From positions 124,001-188,000 of the forward strand of contig NZ_JAHYCB010000004.1 of NCBI RefSeq assembly GCF_019430945.1: DNA of 64,000 nucleotides. The letters run 5' to 3'. Under the pieces are notes generated by a model. That model worked only from the letters and a program-made list of their open reading frames with translations. It searched no databases and was not told where the DNA came from. This document shows positions 45,395 through 54,244 of this stretch, piece by piece; position 1 is the first letter of the stretch; every line of letters starts with the position of its first letter. The position numbers and the translations under genes are program-made. This DNA comes from Neorhizobium populisoli. GTDB lineage: Bacteria; Pseudomonadota; Alphaproteobacteria; Rhizobiales; Rhizobiaceae.

Positions 45395-45425
45395 CTTCTA
45401 GGACCTCTAGCCACTAGAGCTGCAA
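45395..45425 (-). promoter_or_regulatory. MerR-type operator/promoter of the metal ATPase gene
   Basis: On the minus strand: -35-like TTGCAG (45420-45425), then the dyad CTCTAG-TGG-CTAGAG (45405-45419), then TAGAAG (45395-45400) as -10, with 19 bases between the hexamers. A dyad inside an over-long spacer is the hallmark of promoters twisted open by MerR-family regulators such as ZntR, CadR, PbrR or CueR. It lies 31-61 bases upstream of the start codon. No MerR gene was found in the window, so the regulator must be encoded elsewhere. Confidence 0.65.
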
Positions 45426-45485
45426 GAGGCATTCTTGAAAAAATCGCTGGCGGTTACTCCCTTTTGTGCAGTAAACCTTTCCGCA

Positions 45486-45562
45486 GACAGGGGCGCCCGA
45501 CGAAAGTCGGGCTGAGAAGCACCCTTTGAACCTGAACCAGATCATGCTGGCGGAGGGAGTCG
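45486..45562 (+). promoter_or_regulatory. TPP (THI element) riboswitch
   Basis: The leader contains the conserved TPP aptamer landmarks in order: gacaggggcgcc (P2 strand), the ctgaga motif at 45512-45517, accctttgaacctgaaccag and the atcatgctggcggagggag closing arm. A P3-like stem cccgac/gtcggg sits between the first two. It lies just upstream of thiM-thiE-thiD, so thiamine pyrophosphate should switch this operon off, by translation or termination control. Confidence 0.93.
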
Positions 45563-45614
45563 TCCGGGTCTTTCACAAGGCTCCCGCGTCTGCCTTCCGC
45601 TCAACGAGGCAGAC

Positions 45615-46430
45615 ATGCAAATGCCAGACATCCTTCGACAGACACCCGGCCAGCTTCTTGCGGCAATGCGGACGAAAAACCCGCTTGTGCAGAACATCAC
45701 CAATTTCGTCGCGATGAATATCGCGGCAAACGTGATGCTTGCTGCCGGAGCTTCACCCGCCATGGTGCATACGAAGGAGGAGGCCGGTGAGTTCGCTCGG
45801 ATTGCTTCGGCTTTGACGATCAATATCGGCACGCTTTCGCCGGATTTTCTGGCGGGGATGATCGAAGCCGCGAAAGCCGCGGGGGAGGCAGGCAAGCCGT
45901 GGGTGCTCGACCCAGTTGCTCACTTTGCCACCAGCTACCGCCGTGCCGCCGTTGCCGAGCTCCTGGAACTGAGGCCGACAATCATCCGCGGCAATGCATC
46001 CGAAATCATCGCGCTGGCGGGCAGCCGCTCAAGTGGCCATGGCGTGGATTCCGGCGATAGCGTTATCGCGGCTGAAGGGGCAGCGATCGTGCTGGCCCAG
46101 CAGAACGTCTGCGTGGTCGCCGTCACCGGCGAAGTAGATTTTGTCACAGACGGTCGCCGTTCCGTCCGCATTCTCGGCGGCTCTGCGCTGATGCCGCGCG
46201 TGACCGCACTGGGTTGCTCGCTCACCGGAGTGACAGGCGCATTTGTTGCCACGGCGCCGGACATGCCTTTCGAGGCCACGATCGCGGCGCTTGCCATGTT
46301 TGCGGTCGTCGGCCGGCAGGTGGCCGAAAAGGCATCCGGCCCTGGCTCCTTCGCTCCGCTGTTTCTCGACCGGCTTGCCGGGCTGACGCCGGATGAGCTG
46401 GACGCCGAAGCGCGCGTGGTGTCGGCATGA
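45615..46430 (+). CDS. thiM: Hydroxyethylthiazole kinase ThiM
   Basis: A 271-residue kinase that phosphorylates 4-methyl-5-(2-hydroxyethyl)thiazole, the salvage route for the thiazole half of thiamine. Motifs: LVQNITNFVAMNIAANVMLAAGASPAM near residue 25, INIGTLSPDF, PWVLDPVAHFATSYR near 96, IRGNASEIIALAG near 117, and a C-terminal ATP-site region ALMPRVTALGCSLTGVTGAFVA. The family usually has DPVG-type DPV segments and a catalytic Cys; here the Cys is in LGCSLTG. First gene after the TPP riboswitch; it overlaps thiE by 4 bases. Confidence 0.93.
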   Translation: MQMPDILRQTPGQLLAAMRTKNPLVQNITNFVAMNIAANVMLAAGASPAMVHTKEEAGEFARIASALTINIGTLSPDFLAGMIEAAKAAGEAGKPWVLDPVAHFATSYRRAAVAELLELRPTIIRGNASEIIALAGSRSSGHGVDSGDSVIAAEGAAIVLAQQNVCVVAVTGEVDFVTDGRRSVRILGGSALMPRVTALGCSLTGVTGAFVATAPDMPFEATIAALAMFAVVGRQVAEKASGPGSFAPLFLDRLAGLTPDELDAEARVVSA

Positions 46431-47062
46431 AAACCTTCGATCTTTCCGTTTATCTGGTCCTCGATCCTGATCTCTGCCGCGCAATCGGCATGGTGGAAAC
46501 AGCGCGGCTTGCCGTCGAAGGTGGTGTGACCATCGTGCAGTTGCGTGACAAGCAGGCATCAACTGTCCAAATGATTGAAACGGGTCGGGCGCTGAAGGCC
46601 GTGCTCGCCGGCACCGGCGTGCCGCTGATCGTCAATGACGATGTCGAGGCTGCCTTGGCCATCGGTGCGGATGGCATTCATGTCGGCCAGAGCGATCTTG
46701 CTGCTGCGGTCACTCGCGAGCGCGTCGGCAGGGGCATGATCCTCGGTCTTTCTGTCGAAACGGAAGAACTGGCTCGCCGAGTGGATCCTTCCGTGGTCGA
46801 TTATGTCGGCATCGGTCCGGTCTTTGCGACAGTGACCAAACCGGATCACAAGCAGCCGATCGGCTTCGACGGGCTTGCGCGTATTGCTGCCGTTGCACCC
46901 GTACCGGCCGTGGCTATCGGCGGCGTGAAGGCCGAGCATGCAGCCCCGTCGCTTGCCGCCGGTGCAAAAGGTATCGCTGTCGTTTCCGCCATCTGCGGAC
47001 AGCCGGACCCGCGGGCTGCGGCTCGTCGCATCGCTGACGAAATCGCGAAGGCACGCACATGA
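46427..47062 (+). CDS. thiE: Thiamine-phosphate synthase ThiE
   Basis: A 211-residue TIM barrel that couples HMP-pyrophosphate to thiazole phosphate. Typical segments: VEGGVTIVQLRDKQASTVQMIE near 30 (Q-x-R-x-K), VPLIVNDDVEAALAIGADGIHVGQSDL near 65, VDYVGIGPVFATVTKPD near 123 and VPAVAIGGVKAEHA near 160. It lies between thiM and thiD and overlaps both by 4 bases. Confidence 0.93.
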   Translation: MKTFDLSVYLVLDPDLCRAIGMVETARLAVEGGVTIVQLRDKQASTVQMIETGRALKAVLAGTGVPLIVNDDVEAALAIGADGIHVGQSDLAAAVTRERVGRGMILGLSVETEELARRVDPSVVDYVGIGPVFATVTKPDHKQPIGFDGLARIAAVAPVPAVAIGGVKAEHAAPSLAAGAKGIAVVSAICGQPDPRAAARRIADEIAKART

Positions 47063-47868
47063 TGATCAGAAATGTTTTATCGATCGCCGGTTCCGATCCG
47101 TCAGGCGGCGCCGGTATCCAGGCCGATCTCAAGGCGTTTTCTGCCCGCGGCACATATGGAATGGCGGTGCTGACGGCGCTGACCGCGCAAAACACGCAGG
47201 GCGTGACTGGCGTGCACACGGTACCGGCCGGCTTCGTGGCCGATCAGATCCGGGCGATCTTTGCCGATGTTCGGGTTGATGCGGTCAAGATCGGCATGAT
47301 CGCCAATGCAGAGATCGCGGAGACGGTGGCCGATATGCTGCGGCCGTATCGAGACACGCTGCCGATCGTCCTTGACCCGGTGATGATGGCGAAGGGCGGT
47401 TCTCCCCTTCTGGCTCCGGATGCCATCGATGCCGTGACCCGCAAACTGATGCCGGTCGCAAGTCTCGTCACGCCCAATCTGCCGGAAGCGGCGGCCCTGC
47501 TGGGTGAAACCACAGCGACCACCCGAGAGGAAATGGCGGGACAGGCTGAAAGGCTGAAGATGCTTGGCCCAAGAGCCGTGCTGGTCAAAGGGGGGCATCT
47601 CGACGGCGATGATAGCCCCGATGTATTGGCTGCGGCCGGCGGCCTGCATTGGTTCGAAGGCCGGCGCGTGGAAACGAAAAACACCCACGGCACCGGATGC
47701 ACGCTTTCCAGCGCGATTGCTGCCGAACTTGCCAAAGGGGCGGCACCACTTGAGGCCGTATCTATCGCCAAGGCCTATCTGGCAGGCGCGATCGCCGCGG
47801 CGGATACGCTGACCGTCGGTTCCGGGCATGGCCCGGTGCAGCATTTTTATGAACTCTGGAAGAGCTGA
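47059..47868 (+). CDS. thiD: Hydroxymethylpyrimidine / phosphomethylpyrimidine kinase ThiD
   Basis: A 269-residue ribokinase-fold enzyme phosphorylating HMP twice. Motifs: SIAGSDPSGGAGIQADLKAF near 7, ARGTYGMAVLTALTAQNTQG, PIVLDPVMMAKGGSPLL near 108, TPNLPEAAALLGE near 140, and the anion hole TKNTHGTGCTLSSAIAAELA near 210. It completes a salvage set for both halves of thiamine; no thiC, thiG or thiO genes are present here. Confidence 0.94.
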   Translation: MMIRNVLSIAGSDPSGGAGIQADLKAFSARGTYGMAVLTALTAQNTQGVTGVHTVPAGFVADQIRAIFADVRVDAVKIGMIANAEIAETVADMLRPYRDTLPIVLDPVMMAKGGSPLLAPDAIDAVTRKLMPVASLVTPNLPEAAALLGETTATTREEMAGQAERLKMLGPRAVLVKGGHLDGDDSPDVLAAAGGLHWFEGRRVETKNTHGTGCTLSSAIAAELAKGAAPLEAVSIAKAYLAGAIAAADTLTVGSGHGPVQHFYELWKS

Positions 47869-47897
47869 TCTATGACCCTGTTCTGATAGGCTTCACG

Positions 47898-47928
47898 CCG
47901 CCAGCGACCGCAATCTGATCGCTGACGG
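47898..47928. terminator. Stem-loop after thiD
   Basis: ccgccagcga (47898-47907) pairs with tcgctgacgg (47919-47928) at 9 of 10 positions, loop of 11 bases. It starts 30 bases after the thiD stop and could end transcripts from both converging genes, although the T-run is weak. Confidence 0.45.
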
Positions 47929-47969
47929 TGGACTTGTTCGTTTGATCCGTAAGCCGTGCCCGGCCGACA

Positions 47970-48594
47970 TTACATCGGCGGAACGATGCCGTTGAGGCCG
48001 ACGGCGACGCGGCTTGCCGAAAGCGTACCATCCGCGGCCTTTTCCGCCGTGACGATAACGGCAGCGCCGGCAACAAGGTTCGATTGCGTGGCATTTGCAA
48101 AGGTGACGATCGGCGTGCCGGTCGGTACCGACATCTTGCGTTGCTCGCCCTTGAAGCTCAGTGTCAGTTCCTGGCCGCTGGTGCCCCGGTCGATATTCGA
48201 TACCGTCGCATTGGTCATCTTGCTGTTCGGCTTCAGATCATAAGCCGAGATGCCTTCGCCTGTGCCCTTCATGGCGGCAGGGAAGATCAGCACCTCAAGA
48301 GCACCGTCTCCCCCATCGGATTTCGGAAGGGACGCGATGCCGACATAGTCGCCGGGCTTGATGTCTTCTGCCGAGGCCGTGGTGACGCCGGCGGCCCCAG
48401 TCGGATTTGAGAGCGATCTTGTCTGTTTCGCCCTCGCGGGTCTTTACGGTCAGCGTCGAGCCGTCGAAGGTATCGATCGTTCCGCGAACACGGACGCGGG
48501 TCGTATCAGCCGCCATGGCGGGCAGGGCGGTAAGCGAAGTCGCGAGGCCAAGGCCGGCGAGCGTGAAAGTCGTTATAAAAGAGCGTTTAAACAT
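47970..48594 (-). pseudogene. Exported DUF5666-like protein, frameshifted
   Basis: The start at 48594 has GGAG upstream and encodes a signal peptide (MFKRSFITTFTLAGLGLATS, cut near AMA-ADTT). A beta-rich domain begins RVRVRGTIDTFDGSTLTVKT and continues to LKSDWG, where the frame derails and ends at 48295. The expected continuation is in the next frame: AGVTTASAEDIKPGDYVGIA, then LEVLIFPAAMKGTGEG, and so on to the stop at 47970 (GLNGIVPPM). One extra base near 48390-48400 (the ggcccc run) explains both pieces. Joined, they match the usual layout of this secreted family. Either a real mutation or a base-calling error. Function of the family is unknown. Confidence 0.75.
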
Positions 48595-48690
48595 AGGGTT
48601 TTCTCCGTTCGGCCGGATGCTAGTCCCGGCCGAGCCTAGGCGCCAATCAAGGAGGTGTCACGGCTTTCGACGTCTTCGTGTTCGTCGCAT

Positions 48691-49578
48691 TCAAGACTTT
48701 CGAATGTGATCGAGAAAGGCCCGAAGCGGGGCAGGCATCTGCCGACGGCTTGGGTAATATATGTGCAGGCCGGGATAGGGCGGACACCAGTCCTCCAGCA
48801 CGCGGACAAGCCGCCCGGCCGCAATATGGCCGGCAACCTGCGCTTCGAAGACATAGGCAAGTCCTACGTCCTGCAAGGCGGCATCGACCATCAGGATCTG
48901 ATCTCCCAATGTCAGCGGCCCGTCCACCTCGACGGCGAGTTCGGCCTCGTCCTTTTCGAACTCCCATGCGTAATATCGTCCACTCGCAAAGCGATAACGA
49001 ATGCAGGGAAGAGCGATTAGATCACCCGGAACCTGAGGCTTAGGATATTTTTCGAAGAATGCGGGTGAGGCGATGACGGCGGAGCGCTGCCGCGGCCCGA
49101 TCGGCACCGCGATCATGTCCTTGGCAACGGACTCGCCGAAACGAATACCGGCATCGAAGCCGCCGGAGACCATGTCGACGAAACCGTCATCGACAACGAT
49201 CTCCACCTGGACCTCTGGGTTCTCCCGAAGAAATTCGGTGACGACAGGCAGGAGGAGCAACTGCGCGGAAATTCGCGAGGCATTGAGGCGCAACGATCCC
49301 ACAGGTCGTCCGCGCAGCGCGTTGAGATCGTCAAGCGCGTCGTCGATATCGCGAAATGCCGGCTGCAGGCGATCGAACAATCGCTGGCCTGCTTCGGTCA
49401 GCGCAACGCTGCGTGTCGTCCGATTGAGAAGACGCAGCCCAAGGCGCTCCTCAATATTCCGGATCGTGTGGCTGAGCGCGGAGGGTGTTACTCCGAGTTC
49501 ATCGGCTGCGCGTCGGAAACTCGCCTGACGGGCGACGACGAGAAAGCTGGACAAATCGGTCGGTTTGACATTGTTCAT
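48691..49578 (-). CDS. LysR-family transcriptional regulator
   Basis: A 295-residue regulator of normal LysR length. Winged helix SFLVVARQASFRRAADELGV then TPSALSHTIRNIEERLGLRLLNRTT at residues 10-60; effector domain from about 90 (VGSLRLNASRISAQLLLLPVV). It belongs to the large group of LysR proteins that control adjacent short-chain dehydrogenases. It is divergent from the SDR gene across 119 bases, which contain an AT-rich stretch near 49580-49630. Confidence 0.9.
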   Translation of the reverse strand: MNNVKPTDLSSFLVVARQASFRRAADELGVTPSALSHTIRNIEERLGLRLLNRTTRSVALTEAGQRLFDRLQPAFRDIDDALDDLNALRGRPVGSLRLNASRISAQLLLLPVVTEFLRENPEVQVEIVVDDGFVDMVSGGFDAGIRFGESVAKDMIAVPIGPRQRSAVIASPAFFEKYPKPQVPGDLIALPCIRYRFASGRYYAWEFEKDEAELAVEVDGPLTLGDQILMVDAALQDVGLAYVFEAQVAGHIAAGRLVRVLEDWCPPYPGLHIYYPSRRQMPAPLRAFLDHIRKS

Positions 49579-49697
49579 TACTGAAAATTACTCATCAGTT
49601 TATCAAAAAACCAGAGATTTTTTCATCAGATAATGCGGATTAGGTTTCTTTTCAGGGCAAGCCACTGGGGCATGCCATTAAAGAAAGGAATACCGTC

Positions 49698-50549
49698 ATG
49701 AAAACGTGGTTCATTACCGGGGCGTCGCGCGGCTTTGGTGCCCTTATCGCGAAGCAGGCCCTTGAGCGTGGCGATAATGTCGTTGCAACGGCGCGAAAGC
49801 CGAAGGCAGTTATCGACGTTCTCGGCGACCGCCCGAACCTGCTGGCCGTCGCGCTCGACGTCACCGACGAGGCGCAGGCCGTTGAAGCGGCAAAGCAGGC
49901 CGTCGAGCATTTCGGCCGGATCGATATTCTGGTCAATAACGCGGGCTTCGGCGTTCTCGGTGCGACCGAAGAAATCTCCGGCCGCGAGGTCGAAGCCGTT
50001 TATCGCACCAACGTCTTTGGCCTGCTCGCCGTTACCCGTGCCGTGCTGCCGCATCTTCGCCGCCAGCGTGCTGGTCATATCATCAACATATCTTCGATCG
50101 GTGGATATCGGAGCTATATGGGCTGGGGTGTCTATGCCTCGACCAAGTTTGCGGTCGAAGGCATTTCAGAGGGGCTCGCCATGGAGGTCGAACCGCTCGG
50201 TATCAAGGTGACTATCGTCGAGCCAGGGTATTTCCGGACCGATTTCCTGGATCAGAATTCGCTGTCGACCAGCCCGACGATTATCGAGGACTATGCCGAG
50301 ACGACTGGCGCTTTGCGGGAGGCGATGGTCACGATGAACCACAATCAGCCGGGCGACCCGCGACGTCTTGCCAAGGCGCTGATGGTGGTTGCCGATGCAG
50401 CCAACCCGCCACTGCGTATGCCGTTCGGATCCGATACGGTGGAGGCGATCGAAGCGAAGAATGCTTTTGTGGCCGAGGAGCTTGCCGCATGGCGGGAACT
50501 GGCCGTTTCCACCGATTTCCCGGCCGAAGCGAACGCAACTGCCGAATGA
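49698..50549 (+). CDS. Short-chain dehydrogenase/reductase (SDR) family oxidoreductase
   Basis: A 283-residue classical-type SDR. Cofactor motif TWFITGASRGFGALIAKQAL near 3 (TGxxxGxG), NNAG in ILVNNAGFGVLG near 78, and the catalytic Ser/Tyr/Lys set: NISSIGGYRSYMG then VYASTKFAVEG (YxxxK near 147). The Arg after the second glycine of the cofactor loop hints at NADPH use. Substrate unknown. Probably regulated by the divergent LysR protein. Confidence 0.88.
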   Translation: MKTWFITGASRGFGALIAKQALERGDNVVATARKPKAVIDVLGDRPNLLAVALDVTDEAQAVEAAKQAVEHFGRIDILVNNAGFGVLGATEEISGREVEAVYRTNVFGLLAVTRAVLPHLRRQRAGHIINISSIGGYRSYMGWGVYASTKFAVEGISEGLAMEVEPLGIKVTIVEPGYFRTDFLDQNSLSTSPTIIEDYAETTGALREAMVTMNHNQPGDPRRLAKALMVVADAANPPLRMPFGSDTVEAIEAKNAFVAEELAAWRELAVSTDFPAEANATAE

Positions 50550-50556
50550 CCCGATA

Positions 50557-50592
50557 CGGAATGGCCGGGATATCCTGTTCCCGGCCATTCCG
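50557..50592. terminator. Bidirectional terminator hairpin
   Basis: A perfect 14-base stem, cggaatggccggga (50557-50570) with tcccggccattccg (50579-50592), around an 8-base loop. It lies in the 47 bases between the converging SDR and hybrid kinase genes and can serve both strands, though neither side has a long T-run. Confidence 0.7.
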
Positions 50593-50596
50593 TCGA

Positions 50597-53500
50597 TTAC
50601 CTTGCTGCCCTCTGTGCCGTAATCGCCTGAAATGCGGCAGCGATTTCCTCACTGCCATAGGGTTTTTTGAGCAGGATGCCGCCTTCGATTGCTGCGTCGT
50701 CCGGAATGCGGTCGTTGCCGGTCGCGAAGACGATGCCGATATCCGGCGCGATCCTTCGCGCCTCATGCGCGAATTCGCCGCCGGAGAGGCCGGGAAGTCC
50801 AAGATCGGTAACGACGACCTCAAAACGGCGCTGCTGCATCATGACCAGCGCTTCCTCGGCCGTTGCTGCTTCTGAAACGGCATGTCCAAGCTCCGTCAGC
50901 AAATCAGCGGTGCTCATGCGGATGAGGAAATCGTCCTCTACCAGCAGAACCTCGTAGATTTGCCGTGAAGACCGGTCTTCGCCCTGAACTGCCAAAACAG
51001 GTTTGGCTGCGAGCGACGCCCGCACGCGATTGCGGTGCTGCTGGTTGTTGAGCACATGGCGTATTTTTCTGGCCAGTGCCTCGCGCGTATAAGGTTTCGA
51101 GAGAAGCTCGACGCCGGGATCGAGCCGGCCGCCATGCACGATCGAGTTTTCCGTATAGCCTGAGGTGAAGAGCACGGCGATATCAGGCAGACGTTCCCGA
51201 GCGTGGCGCGCAAGTTCGGTGCTTTTCAGCGTGCCGGGCATCACGACGTCAGTGAACAGAAGGTCGACAGGCACGCCGCTCTCGATGACGCTCAGTGCTC
51301 CCGCAGCATCCTTCGCCTTCAGGACAGCATAACCAAGGTCGCCGAGCATTTCGACGACAGTTGCCCGGACCTGCTCGTCGTCCTCCGCGACCAGAATGGT
51401 TTCGGAGCCGCCGGTGACAGGGCCGAAATCAGCATCGGTGACCAGATCTTCGCTGCGTTGAACGCGCGGGAAATAGATCTTTACCGTCGTGCCCTGGCCC
51501 ACCTCGCTATAGATCTTGATGTGTCCGCCAGACTGCTTGACGAAACCATAGACCATGGAGAGGCCAAGGCCTGTGCCCTTGCCAACCGGTTTGGTCGAGA
51601 AGAATGGCTCGAACACCTGTTCGATCACATCCGTCGGCATGCCGGTACCGGTATCGGTCACAGCGAGCATGACGTATTGGCCGGCGGGAACGTCGGCGTG
51701 CTGGCGCACGTAGTTGTCGTCGAGAAACGCGTTACCGGCTTCGATCGTCAGCTTGCCGCCACCTTCCATCGCGTCGCGGGCGTTGATGGCGAGGTTGAGA
51801 AGAGCGTTTTCGATCTGGGTCGGATCGACCAGTACATTCCACAATCCACCGGAGCGGATCGTTTCGATTTCGATGTCTTCGCCGAGCGTGCGTCGCAGCA
51901 ACTCTTCCATGCCCGTCAGGAAGCGGCCGATATTGACGACTTTCGGTTCCAGCGGCTGGCGGCGGCCAAAAGCGAGCAACTGGCTTGCGAGCTTCGACCC
52001 TCGCTGCACGCCTGCCAGTGCATTATCGACGCGGCGGCTGGCACGCGGATTGACCGAGACATCCTTGGCAAGCAGCTGCAGATTGCCGGAAATGACCTGC
52101 AGCAGGTTGTTGAAGTCATGCGCAACACCACCTGTCAGCTGGCCGAGCGCTTCCATTTTCTGGGACTGGCGGAGGGCTTCCTCCGTTTTCATGCGCTCGG
52201 AGATTTCGGTGCCAATACGCTGCTCCAGCCCGGCATTCAGTGTCTGCAGGGCTTCTTCCGCACGTTGGCGTTCGCCGATCTCGTTTTCTGCGGATCGGAA
52301 AAGCCGGGCGTTGTCGATGGCGATTGCTACCTGGCCAGCCGCACCGACCACCAGCCGTTCATGCTCCTCGCGGAACTGGCCGGGCTGCGCATGGCCGAAG
52401 AAAAGACCGCCGATGACCTCGCCGGAGCGCGACGTTACAGGCACGGCGAGATAGCTGCGCACGGGAAGATGTCCGGCCGGCATGCCGAAATGCGGTTCGC
52501 TCTTGCCATAACGCGGATCGACCAGAATGTCGTTCGAGCGGATCACGCCGTGGCCGGCAAAAGTCGGTGAAAACACTGCCGTATTGCGGGGCATCGGAAA
52601 GTTTTCGAAAGCGGAGCGTGGAACGCCTGAGAGTGCGTAGAGCATATAGCTCTCGCCCGCATCGTTTTCGACATTGTAGAAGAACGCGCCGAACTGGGCG
52701 CCCGTCAGCTCTACCCCGGCATCGGTGGTCATCTGTACCACCTTTTCGAGATCGAGTTCTGCCGAGAGATCGGCACCCAGCCGGTTCAGCACTTCGAGAT
52801 GTCGCGTTTCCTTCAGGAGCGCGAGCTCGGCGCGCTTCTGGTCGGTGACGTCGTTACCTTGGATAAAGATGCCAGCTGTGCGCCGGGCTTCATCGAAGAT
52901 CGGCTGAAAGATATAATCGACGAAGCGCTCTTCCGGGGGAAGGCCGGGGCGGCGGGCAAGCAATACCGGCGTGGCTTGTCCGACATAGGACTCGCCTCCG
53001 GTGCGGACCCCGTCAAGGATGTCGGCAAAGCCCTGCTCCACGACTTCAGGAAGTGCTTCGCGTATCGAGCGCCCGACCAGGTCGCGCCTGCCGACGAGGC
53101 GCATATAGGCGCCATTGGCCATCTCGAACACATGATCGGGGCCGCTGACCATGGCCATGAAGCCAGGCGCCTGCTCGAACATCTGGCCCAGCCGTTCGCG
53201 TTCACCCTGCAGGCGCCGTTCCGCGCGCACCTTGGCGGTGTTCTCGACGACGATCGCCATCACGCCGAAAGCCTGGCCGGCCTCGTTATAAACGGGCGAA
53301 TAATAGAGGTTCATAAAGGCCGAATCCGGCACGCCGGAACGGTCGAGGATCATTTCCTGATCGTAGTAATCGAGAGTGCCGCCCGCGAAGCAGACCTTCA
53401 TGACATTGTCGTTGAAGTCGGCGACTTCGGGCCAGCCTTCACGGACCTTGGAACCCAAAATGCCCGGATGACGCCGCCCGGCAAATTCCGAATAGGCGTC

Positions 53501-53707
53501 GTTGTAAATCATCACGCCGTCATCAAGCCACAGCGAAACGATCGGCACCGGCGATTGCAGCATCAGCGAGATCGAGGTTTTCAAGCTTTGCTGCCAGCCG
53601 CCAATCGGGCCAAGCGAAGTCGCCGCCCAATCAAAGGTCGCAATGAGACGCGCCATTTCGCCGGAATGAGAAAGAAAGGCGGTCTCGGCAGTCGGATTAT
53701 TCATCAT
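50597..53707 (-). CDS. Hybrid sensor histidine kinase (PAS-PAS-GAF-HisKA-HATPase-REC-REC)
   Basis: A 1036-residue cytoplasmic sensor with no obvious membrane segment. PAS-type domains lie at about 40-160 (IYNDAYSEFAGRRHPGILG) and 175-300 (FEMANGAYMRLVGRRDLVG). A GAF domain follows at about 315-475. HisKA about 520-590 (LGQLTGGVAHDFNNLLQVI, phospho-His), HATPase about 635-750 (NLAINARDAMEGG, GTGLGLSMVYGFVKQ). Two receivers follow: REC1 about 770-885 (Asp in LLFTDVVMPG) and REC2 about 915-1030 (Asp in VVVTDLGLPGLSG). The arrangement supports internal phosphorelay. The signal is unknown; GAF and PAS suggest a soluble ligand, redox or light cue. It starts at ATG 53707 with a weak ribosome site. 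Confidence 0.9.
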   Translation of the reverse strand: MMNNPTAETAFLSHSGEMARLIATFDWAATSLGPIGGWQQSLKTSISLMLQSPVPIVSLWLDDGVMIYNDAYSEFAGRRHPGILGSKVREGWPEVADFNDNVMKVCFAGGTLDYYDQEMILDRSGVPDSAFMNLYYSPVYNEAGQAFGVMAIVVENTAKVRAERRLQGERERLGQMFEQAPGFMAMVSGPDHVFEMANGAYMRLVGRRDLVGRSIREALPEVVEQGFADILDGVRTGGESYVGQATPVLLARRPGLPPEERFVDYIFQPIFDEARRTAGIFIQGNDVTDQKRAELALLKETRHLEVLNRLGADLSAELDLEKVVQMTTDAGVELTGAQFGAFFYNVENDAGESYMLYALSGVPRSAFENFPMPRNTAVFSPTFAGHGVIRSNDILVDPRYGKSEPHFGMPAGHLPVRSYLAVPVTSRSGEVIGGLFFGHAQPGQFREEHERLVVGAAGQVAIAIDNARLFRSAENEIGERQRAEEALQTLNAGLEQRIGTEISERMKTEEALRQSQKMEALGQLTGGVAHDFNNLLQVISGNLQLLAKDVSVNPRASRRVDNALAGVQRGSKLASQLLAFGRRQPLEPKVVNIGRFLTGMEELLRRTLGEDIEIETIRSGGLWNVLVDPTQIENALLNLAINARDAMEGGGKLTIEAGNAFLDDNYVRQHADVPAGQYVMLAVTDTGTGMPTDVIEQVFEPFFSTKPVGKGTGLGLSMVYGFVKQSGGHIKIYSEVGQGTTVKIYFPRVQRSEDLVTDADFGPVTGGSETILVAEDDEQVRATVVEMLGDLGYAVLKAKDAAGALSVIESGVPVDLLFTDVVMPGTLKSTELARHARERLPDIAVLFTSGYTENSIVHGGRLDPGVELLSKPYTREALARKIRHVLNNQQHRNRVRASLAAKPVLAVQGEDRSSRQIYEVLLVEDDFLIRMSTADLLTELGHAVSEAATAEEALVMMQQRRFEVVVTDLGLPGLSGGEFAHEARRIAPDIGIVFATGNDRIPDDAAIEGGILLKKPYGSEEIAAAFQAITAQRAAR

Positions 53708-53833
53708 CGGGCTTTCGGCGGCGACAAGCTCATGTATGCCGTCTTACATGAGAACATTCACCTGGGACAGCCGTTTTTGACAATCGTCAACTAGGGCGCT
53801 GCCGCAAAAAAGCCATAGGTGAGGGTGGGTATT

Positions 53834-54244
53834 TTATCGGTTGGCAAAGTCCGTATGGGCGAAATCATTGCCCTTGTAGAGCAGGGGCAGGCCGCGGTTT
53901 TTCGCACAGGCATAAGAGAGGCAATCGGCGAGGTTGAGCTGTGCCGGATGGCCCCGGCCCTTGCCGAAATGGCGGAACGCCTGAACGGCAATCCGGCCAT
54001 CAGCTTCTTCGATCGGGATGATGGCGACATTGCTATCTGCGAGGAAATCCAAGATCAGCCGCTCGGTTGCCAGCGGGTCCGCAATTCGACGGGTCGATAG
54101 AACCATCGTGGCCTCAAGTACGACCAGAGGACTGGTCACGAGCGTCTCAGCCTCCTGCATACGCCTGGAAAATTCGGGGCCGTCGACCTCTGACGCAAGG
54201 ATGGCCACGATAGCCGATGTGTCGATGAACACTAGTGCCCCCAC
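53834..54244 (-). CDS. vapC: VapC-type PIN-domain toxin
   Basis: A 136-residue PIN domain ribonuclease. Acidic metal-binding residues are in place: Asp in LVFIDTSAIVAILASE (residue 8), Glu in SPLVVLEATMVLS near 44, Asp in LNLADCLSYACAK near 107 and Asp in PLLYKGNDFAHTDF near 127. It starts at GTG 54244 inside the end of the antitoxin gene, the usual coupling in VapBC pairs. VapC toxins cleave tRNA or rRNA when freed from VapB. Confidence 0.92.
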   Translation of the reverse strand: MGALVFIDTSAIVAILASEVDGPEFSRRMQEAETLVTSPLVVLEATMVLSTRRIADPLATERLILDFLADSNVAIIPIEEADGRIAVQAFRHFGKGRGHPAQLNLADCLSYACAKNRGLPLLYKGNDFAHTDFANR

